From: Candidatus Moraniibacteriota bacterium
GTDB taxonomy: Bacteria; Patescibacteriota; Minisyncoccia; CAIUEV01
Direction: 5' to 3'
Assembly: GCA_016867255.1 (NCBI GenBank)
Contig: VGKB01000013.1
Span: forward strand, 1-17,514
DNA: 17,514 nt
A program made the position numbers and the translations under genes. Below, piece after piece: positions 13,438 through 17,514 of the stretch; positions within the stretch are counted from its first letter, which is position 1; each line of letters opens with the position of its first letter. The notes beneath the pieces are model-generated. The model saw nothing but the letters and a program-made list of their open reading frames with translations, searched no databases and was not told the DNA's origin.

Positions 13438-14001
13438 TTGCTTTCGTCTAACCTTTCGTCTTCCCAGGAGAGCCCGACAACGGGAGGCGGCCCATTGGAT
13501 TTTTTGGAGTCCGTCTATAACTCCAAGGTTTTTTTGGTTATTCAGATAATCATTGCACTTTATTGTCTGGTTTTGGTTTTTAATATCATTTACACCAGCT
13601 TCCAACTCTCGCTCTTTCGGGGGAGAGCCCGGCAGTTCTTCACTGGCGCCAAAGCCAAAAGAGAGGAATATGAAGCACTTGAAATGATGCCGGGAACGAT
13701 GCGTATTTTGGAAGTGAATAAAAAGATTGCCAGCGATGTGCCGTCCAACTGGAAAATAGGGGTGATTGAAGCGGATAAAATTTTAGACAGGACCCTGGAA
13801 CAAAAAGGTTTTGCGGGGGAGAGTTTGGGAGAAAAACTAAAACAAATGGTCCCGGCGGACTTGCCTGAAGTGTATGAGGAGGTCTGGGAAGCTCATAAGA
13901 TCCGCAATAAAATTGTCCACGAACCGGATTTTGAGATTACCCAAAGCGAAGCGCGCAAGCTGGCAGGGATATATGAAAGAGCAATAAAGAGAATTTTATG
14001 A
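13438..14001 (+). CDS. Membrane-anchored protein with HEPN-like R-N-x3-H motif
   Basis: This 187-aa protein is of a kind often left as 'hypothetical' in Patescibacteria. It has a short external or disordered N-terminus, one transmembrane helix at about 31-58, a basic stretch (RGRARQ) and an alpha-helical cytoplasmic domain. Near the C-terminus, R156-N157-K-I-V-H161 fits the R-x4-H signature of HEPN domains, many of which are RNases. The adjoining helices (about 105-185) suit that small helical fold, but the match is by motif only. TTG at 13438 is the only start between an in-frame TAG at 13435 and the helix. It overlaps the next gene by four bases (ATGA), so the two are translationally coupled. 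Confidence 0.7.
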   Translation: MLSSNLSSSQESPTTGGGPLDFLESVYNSKVFLVIQIIIALYCLVLVFNIIYTSFQLSLFRGRARQFFTGAKAKREEYEALEMMPGTMRILEVNKKIASDVPSNWKIGVIEADKILDRTLEQKGFAGESLGEKLKQMVPADLPEVYEEVWEAHKIRNKIVHEPDFEITQSEARKLAGIYERAIKRIL

Positions 14002-14366
14002 CTTTGAAATCCTATTTGAACGCAATGGCAACAGCCACTATGGTGGCTTTTATGGGGTGGGTATTAGTGCTCCTTTACATTGATCCGACCAACTCCGGTT
14101 ATATGGGGCTGATTCTTTTTTACACTACCTTATTTTTGGGGCTAGTAGGGCTTTTTACTCTATTCAGTTTTAGTTTAAAGCGCTGGATTGGCAACAATGA
14201 GATTATTTTTGCTTATGTGGCCAGTTCTTTCCGCCAAGGTTTTTTTTTGGCGGTAATTGTTGTTGGGCTTCTTGTTATGCAGGGAGCGAGAATTTTGAAT
14301 TGGTGGGACGCCCTCCTGTTTGTGGGGGCGGTAGCGCTTCTGGAGCTTTATTTTATATCGGAATAG
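13998..14366 (+). CDS. Small four-helix membrane protein, unknown function
   Basis: This 122-aa integral membrane protein has hydrophobic helices at about 9-28, 34-59, 79-98 and 102-120. A polar hairpin (KRWIGNNE) lies in the middle. I recognise no enzymatic motif. The ATGA overlap with the HEPN-like gene indicates that both are made together and may work as a pair at the membrane. It converges on the minus-strand surface-protein gene, with a 44-bp gap that contains a half copy of the palindromic repeat. Confidence 0.75.
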   Translation: MTLKSYLNAMATATMVAFMGWVLVLLYIDPTNSGYMGLILFYTTLFLGLVGLFTLFSFSLKRWIGNNEIIFAYVASSFRQGFFLAVIVVGLLVMQGARILNWWDALLFVGAVALLELYFISE

Positions 14367-14381
14367 ATTGATATAGATACT

Positions 14382-14400
14382 GATGGTTACAAAACTTCTC
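14382..14400. repeat. Solo half-site of the GGTTACAAAACT palindromic family
   Basis: GATGGTTACAAAACTTCTC is the same as the left arm of element B for 15 bases (GATGGTTACAAAACT), but no matching opposite arm or core lies nearby. It sits between the two convergent stop codons. It looks like a decayed or partial copy. Confidence 0.5.
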
Positions 14401-14410
14401 CTTACTGGAT

Positions 14411-16348
14411 CTAAAATTCGTCTCCGGGCCTTATTACCCGGCTTAAAGATTCAATCATACTCTTATCGTCCGGCAAGGTGGAGTCAATTTTGGGCGACTC
14501 GCCAACAATTGTTTCTTGGGTGAACGTATCAGTTGCCCGCAGGGTTGTCTGGCCCATCAAGTCAATTATCTTTCCGTACTGGTCGTCAGTCGGAGTGACG
14601 CTTACCTGAAAAGCAAGACTGGAAGCGGCTTTGTCAATTCCCGCTCCGGCGGGGATCCTTTCTAAGTTCCAGGTTATCTCTCGGGTATTTTCATTGTATA
14701 CCAAACCAGTTTTTGAGGGATAAACTTTGTTCATCCATTTCAATCCGTAGGGTAAGACCGATTTCACTTCAATGTTTCTTAAATCATTAAAGGCGTTAGT
14801 GACAGTCCAGTGAATTGTGTAGCTGGTCTCTTTGTCGACGGTAGGCGGCAGGGGGCCGCTATTAGGAATAGCGCTATCATTATAGTAGCCGGCGCTTTTT
14901 ATGCCGGCGAAAGTGCTAAGCTTAAAATTTAAAGTATTCCCCGTGATAATCTTGTTACTGCCGATAGGAGTGGGTATTTCGGGACTTTCCAGACTTACCA
15001 CAGTACTGCCGGTAAAGTTGCTGCTTTTTTGTCCGGAAAAGGGAATGTAGTCAGCAATTTTTATTCTGAATCTTAATTCTCCGCTGCTGCCGGGATTAAT
15101 CAGGGCAACTTCCGGAGTGTTTCCTCCCTGCCAGACAACTTCTTTGGTGTTGCCATCATAAGATCCGTTCTTTTCTATCAAGATGCTTTTTTGGTCAAAG
15201 ATTGCCCCTTCAATCTTGACTTTGACTATGGCATTTCTGATCGCGCGATCCGATTTATTAGTGAATTTGACGATTAAATTTAGTTCGTCATTTTTATGGA
15301 CTGTTGTTTGATCATTCTGCACTTCTTGGGTAACGAGAATTGGCGGCTCGGTGATATCGGTAAAAGCTTCTTTCACTATGTATTCTTTAAATCCGTCCTG
15401 CTCGTTCTTGCCCAAGTGGGCGGAAAAGATCTTTTTTTCTCCTTTTTGACCTTCAATCTTTCCTTCAATACTGAGGACCTTCTCTTCGTTGCTAAGGAGA
15501 GTGGGAATCTCCCAAATGTCTTTTCTGTCTCCCGCCAGGGGGATAGAGCTATTAATAAAGCCGAATCCTAGAGGGTAAGCCATTTTCATGGAGAGGGACT
15601 GTAAAGGATCGCTCCCTTCGTTACGCACTTTTATTTGATAGGAAATGGCAAATCCGCTTGCCGCCTCCCGGGTCGCTTCTACCGACAGGGTTATGGGTAT
15701 GCCGATCACTCTGGTGCTTACGGAAGCGTCGTTTTGGAATTGAGAGTTGAAATTACTTGGAGTGTAGCGCAAGAAGGCCTTAAAAGAAACCGAATCTTCT
15801 TCCCGGCTGGTAAAGCGACCGTAAAACTTGAAACTTTTGTTTTCCTGCGGATTAAAATTGCCCAAATTCCATTCCACGGTTGATTTGCTGAAAGTATCGG
15901 CGGGAGGATTAGCGCTTTCGGTGCTGCTTATGAAATTAGAAGGAGTTTCTAAAGTTAAATGGGCATCTTTCAAAACTACTGGATTATTGTTAGCGCAAAG
16001 GACTTCAACCTCAACGTTTTCATTGAGGTTGACTGCGGGCGGGACATTAACCTTTATTTGCACCTGCTCGCTGCGAAAGTCTTTTTTCAGAAGTTTGTAC
16101 AGCAAGTAACCGCCCCCGCCAAAAAGGATAACGCCGAAAATCGCGGAGGCCGCGAGCAGCAGGAGTGTTTTTTGTTTTTGAGTAGTGCCGGTTTCAATAA
16201 TGGCTTCTTTTTCTGGCTGGTCCGGGCTTTCGCTTCCCAATGATTCTTCCTTTTTGGAACGGGGATCGTAGATGTTAGTCTGGGGTTTGCGGCTAACAAT
16301 ATCGCTTCCGCGGGAGTATAGTTTTTGTCTAAGGTCTTCGAGGCGCAT
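14411..16348 (-). CDS. Single-pass membrane protein with tandem beta-sandwich (DUF11/Ig-like) ectodomains
   Basis: This 645-aa protein has type II topology: a cytoplasmic Lys/Glu/Pro-rich N-terminus (1-60), a transmembrane helix at about 61-85 with a GGGG run, and an external part of about 555 residues. The ectodomain is made of repeated beta-sandwich units resembling DUF11/CARDB-type Ig folds. Units begin near 94 (VNVPPAVNLNENVEVEVLC), 215 (TLSVEATREAASG), 340 (PPILVTQEVQNDQTTV) and 480. The recurring pattern is 'Y.I...VRN.G...L' followed by an aromatic/Pro 'P.G' turn. It ends without an anchor or sorting signal. Such stalk-like proteins often space a cell-surface structure away from the membrane; this role is inferred. 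ATG at 16348 has no Shine-Dalgarno sequence. Confidence 0.82.
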   Translation of the reverse strand: MRLEDLRQKLYSRGSDIVSRKPQTNIYDPRSKKEESLGSESPDQPEKEAIIETGTTQKQKTLLLLAASAIFGVILFGGGGYLLYKLLKKDFRSEQVQIKVNVPPAVNLNENVEVEVLCANNNPVVLKDAHLTLETPSNFISSTESANPPADTFSKSTVEWNLGNFNPQENKSFKFYGRFTSREEDSVSFKAFLRYTPSNFNSQFQNDASVSTRVIGIPITLSVEATREAASGFAISYQIKVRNEGSDPLQSLSMKMAYPLGFGFINSSIPLAGDRKDIWEIPTLLSNEEKVLSIEGKIEGQKGEKKIFSAHLGKNEQDGFKEYIVKEAFTDITEPPILVTQEVQNDQTTVHKNDELNLIVKFTNKSDRAIRNAIVKVKIEGAIFDQKSILIEKNGSYDGNTKEVVWQGGNTPEVALINPGSSGELRFRIKIADYIPFSGQKSSNFTGSTVVSLESPEIPTPIGSNKIITGNTLNFKLSTFAGIKSAGYYNDSAIPNSGPLPPTVDKETSYTIHWTVTNAFNDLRNIEVKSVLPYGLKWMNKVYPSKTGLVYNENTREITWNLERIPAGAGIDKAASSLAFQVSVTPTDDQYGKIIDLMGQTTLRATDTFTQETIVGESPKIDSTLPDDKSMIESLSRVIRPGDEF

Positions 16349-16389
16349 GGGGCGCTATTTAGTGATTATTTGTTTTTCTTATGGAGGGC

Positions 16390-16418
16390 ATATAAAATAA
16401 AATAGCATTTTAATTCAA
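16390..16418 (-). promoter_or_regulatory. Possible promoter of the minus-strand surface-protein gene
   Basis: On the minus strand TTGAAT (16418-16413) and TTATAT (16395-16390) are spaced by 17 bp, about 42 bp before the ATG at 16348. The region is AT-rich, which makes chance matches likely. The divergent arrangement with the tRNA gene supports a promoter somewhere here. Confidence 0.3.
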
Positions 16419-16442
16419 AAAGCAAAAGAGAAAAGTATTTTT

Positions 16443-16549
16443 AGGTGGTTACAAAAATCTTCCTTTTAAATTTTTTGTGGGACGTCGCTTCGCCGCAGAC
16501 GGCGAGCTAGATACAAAAAAAATTAAAAGGAAGATTTTTGTAACCACCT
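16443..16549. repeat. Palindromic element C (107 bp), best preserved copy
   Basis: A perfect 27-bp inverted repeat (AGGTGGTTACAAAAATCTTC... at 16443-16469, complement at 16523-16549), then A/T-rich arms, flanks the core GTGGGACGTCGCTTCGCCGC continuing to CGAGCTAGATACA. The arms differ from A and B at several bases but are exactly complementary to each other. It lies between the divergent promoters of the surface-protein gene and the tRNA gene and makes up about a third of this 309-bp gene-free stretch. Confidence 0.8.
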
Positions 16550-16568
16550 CTTTGTATTTTACGCTTTG

Positions 16569-16597
16569 TTGACACTCTGGAAATAAACTTGTAAACA
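16569..16597 (+). promoter_or_regulatory. Putative promoter of the tRNA (and bS6) gene
   Basis: A perfect -35 hexamer TTGACA (16569-16574) is followed after 17 bp by TAAACA (16592-16597), a weak -10. It is about 60 bp before the tRNA and directly after element C. The consensus -35 is the main support. Confidence 0.4.
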
Positions 16598-16621
16598 GAA
16601 TAGGTAACGGCCAACAATCAA

Positions 16622-16650
16622 TAGCTAAATAGCTAAATAGCTAAATAGCT
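16622..16650. repeat. Short tandem repeat TAGCTAAA x 3.6 before the tRNA
   Basis: Three full and one partial 8-bp units (TAGCTAAA) lie between the promoter and the tRNA, in what would be the 5' leader of the pre-tRNA. Copy number may vary between strains. No function is evident. Confidence 0.7.
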
Positions 16651-16657
16651 GCATTAC

Positions 16658-16734
16658 GGCAGGGTAGCTCAACAGGTTAGAGCACAGGACTCATAAGCCT
16701 GGGGTTGTGGGTTCAACTCCCACCCCTGCTACCA
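16658..16734 (+). tRNA. tRNA with CAT anticodon, probably elongator tRNA-Met
   Basis: A complete 77-nt cloverleaf can be folded. The acceptor stem pairs GGCAGGG with CCCTGCT (a G-T pair closes the end), followed by discriminator A and an encoded CCA. The D-arm is GCTC/GAGC. The anticodon stem is CAGGA/GCCTG with the loop CTCATAA (anticodon CAT). The variable loop is GGGTT. The T-arm is GTGGG/CCCAC with TTCAACT. The anticodon-arm neighbourhood resembles bacterial elongator tRNA-Met. The initiator hallmarks (unpaired position 1-72, three G-C pairs in the anticodon stem) are absent. A lysidine-modified tRNA-Ile2 also reads CAT and cannot be excluded. The last anticodon-stem pair is an A-G mismatch. 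Confidence 0.93.
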
Positions 16735-16766
16735 GATCGATGGAATTACATTTATTAATCATTCTT

Positions 16767-17514
16767 ATGGAAAATATTTTAATTAAAAAAGACGCGGGGA
16801 ACACCTATCAGCTTAATTGTCTTATCGGGCAGGGAAAAGAGGCAAAAGTTATTGATCTTGCTAAAAAATTAGATGCCTGGATAGAGAAGAAAAAGGGAGA
16901 AATTTTGGAAATTGAGAAGAAAATAAAAAATGAGGAAAAAGGGGGTAAGAGCGAATTTTGGGTAGAAAAGAGAAGACTGGCTTACCCCGTGAAAAAAGAA
17001 AGATACGGTTATTTCCTCAATGTTTGGTTTGCTCTTTCCCCGGAGCAGGTTGACGACTTAAAACATTTTCTTAAATTGGAGCAGGATTTGATTCGTTTCC
17101 AGATTATCGGAGAAAAGAAAAGAGAAAATGCCGCGCCGGCTTTTCAATCTGTTTCCTTGTCGGAAATTTCTCAACTGGAATTGTCTGACGACCGAAGAAG
17201 GGATTTTTCTAGGGATGGAGCGCGGTTGCCGCAGGACAAAAAAGTTTTTAAAGCGGTAATCCCGGAGAAAAAATATGGGGGCAAGAGAGAAGAAAAGGAT
17301 ACCGAGAATAAAATTGACAAAAAGAAAACCGCGGAACATACAGGAAAGAAAACAGCCAGCAAGCTATTGGAAGAAGAAATGAAAGCGGAAAAACAAAGAT
17401 TGGGTGCCGAGAAAACGTCTCCCGAGCCGGTAGCTAAACCGGATAAAGAAATGTTGCCGCCGGAAAAAAAATGGGATAAGGCGGAAGAGAAAACCAAGGG
17501 GGAAAAACGCACAA
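16767..17514 (+). CDS. rpsF: Ribosomal protein bS6 with long charged C-terminal extension (3' end outside the window)
   Basis: bS6 binds the central domain of 16S rRNA together with S18. The frame starts with ATG at 16767, 32 bp after the tRNA, and stays open to the window edge (at least 249 codons). Residues 12-115 fit the bS6 ferredoxin-like fold: an opening beta strand, a helix near 24-42, then EKRRLAYPVKKERYGYFLNV (about 67-86) and a closing LKLEQDLIRFQII. The RRLAYPV/KK...GYF segment is the family signature. Usual bS6 proteins are about 95-135 aa. Here more than 130 further residues follow, rich in Lys, Glu and Pro and probably disordered. Genes for single-strand DNA-binding protein and S18 commonly follow rpsF, but they lie beyond this window. 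Confidence 0.85.
   Translation, partial: MENILIKKDAGNTYQLNCLIGQGKEAKVIDLAKKLDAWIEKKKGEILEIEKKIKNEEKGGKSEFWVEKRRLAYPVKKERYGYFLNVWFALSPEQVDDLKHFLKLEQDLIRFQIIGEKKRENAAPAFQSVSLSEISQLELSDDRRRDFSRDGARLPQDKKVFKAVIPEKKYGGKREEKDTENKIDKKKTAEHTGKKTASKLLEEEMKAEKQRLGAEKTSPEPVAKPDKEMLPPEKKWDKAEEKTKGEKRT

Noticed and set aside
16443..16650. CRISPR array near the tRNA
   Set aside because: The only direct repeats are 8 bp without spacers, and the longer repeats are single inverted pairs.
16658..16734. Initiator tRNA-fMet
   Set aside because: Position 1-72 is a G-T pair, and the anticodon stem lacks the three consecutive G-C pairs of initiators.

Overview
The window looks like a chromosomal segment of a Candidate Phyla Radiation (Patescibacteria) bacterium, most likely of the Parcubacteria type. 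This is inferred from four things. The secreted proteins carry W/G-rich 'GYAW...GWI.F' repeats. Short hypothetical membrane proteins of a kind common in those genomes are present. Almost no start codon has a Shine-Dalgarno sequence. Short palindromic repeats sit in most intergenic gaps. No gene here fixes the lineage by itself. The bulk sequence is near 45% G+C, with clearly AT-richer islands.

Region 1 (1-8637), cell surface. A 5'-truncated HtrA/Deg-type serine protease is followed by six co-directional genes for exported proteins: an anchored beta-rich protein (1320-2852), a cysteine-rich PKD-like protein (2836-4683), three type IV pilin-like proteins (4766-5359, 5436-5996, 6078-7121) and a secreted W/G-repeat protein (7243-8637). 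The order, overlaps and short gaps suggest one minor-pilin/adhesin locus, with the protease as a possible envelope quality-control partner.

Region 2 (8830-11975), information processing. secE, nusG, rplK (L11) and rplA (L1) follow the usual bacterial order. rplJ-rplL is not next. A coiled-coil protein of unknown function stands there instead.

Region 3 (12055-16348), membrane and envelope. It holds a GtrA-family membrane protein, an UlaG-like metallo-beta-lactamase-fold hydrolase, a membrane-anchored protein with an R-N-x3-H motif (HEPN-like), a small four-helix membrane protein and, on the minus strand, a 645-aa single-pass protein with beta-sandwich ectodomains.

Region 4 (16349-17514). A repeat-rich spacer with a probable promoter leads to a CAT-anticodon tRNA (elongator Met most likely) and a bS6 ribosomal protein with a long charged tail, open at the window edge.

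The most unusual feature is a family of palindromic elements with GGTTACAAAA-type arms. There are three full copies, one core-less hairpin and one half-site between 8725 and 16549. Arm sequences differ between copies but stay complementary within each copy. Two full copies bracket nusG in inverted orientation with 46-nt arms that match at 45 positions. Other notable points are AT-rich 5' modules joined to GC-rich 3' modules in two surface-protein genes, and a nine-G tract inside a signal-peptide coding region.
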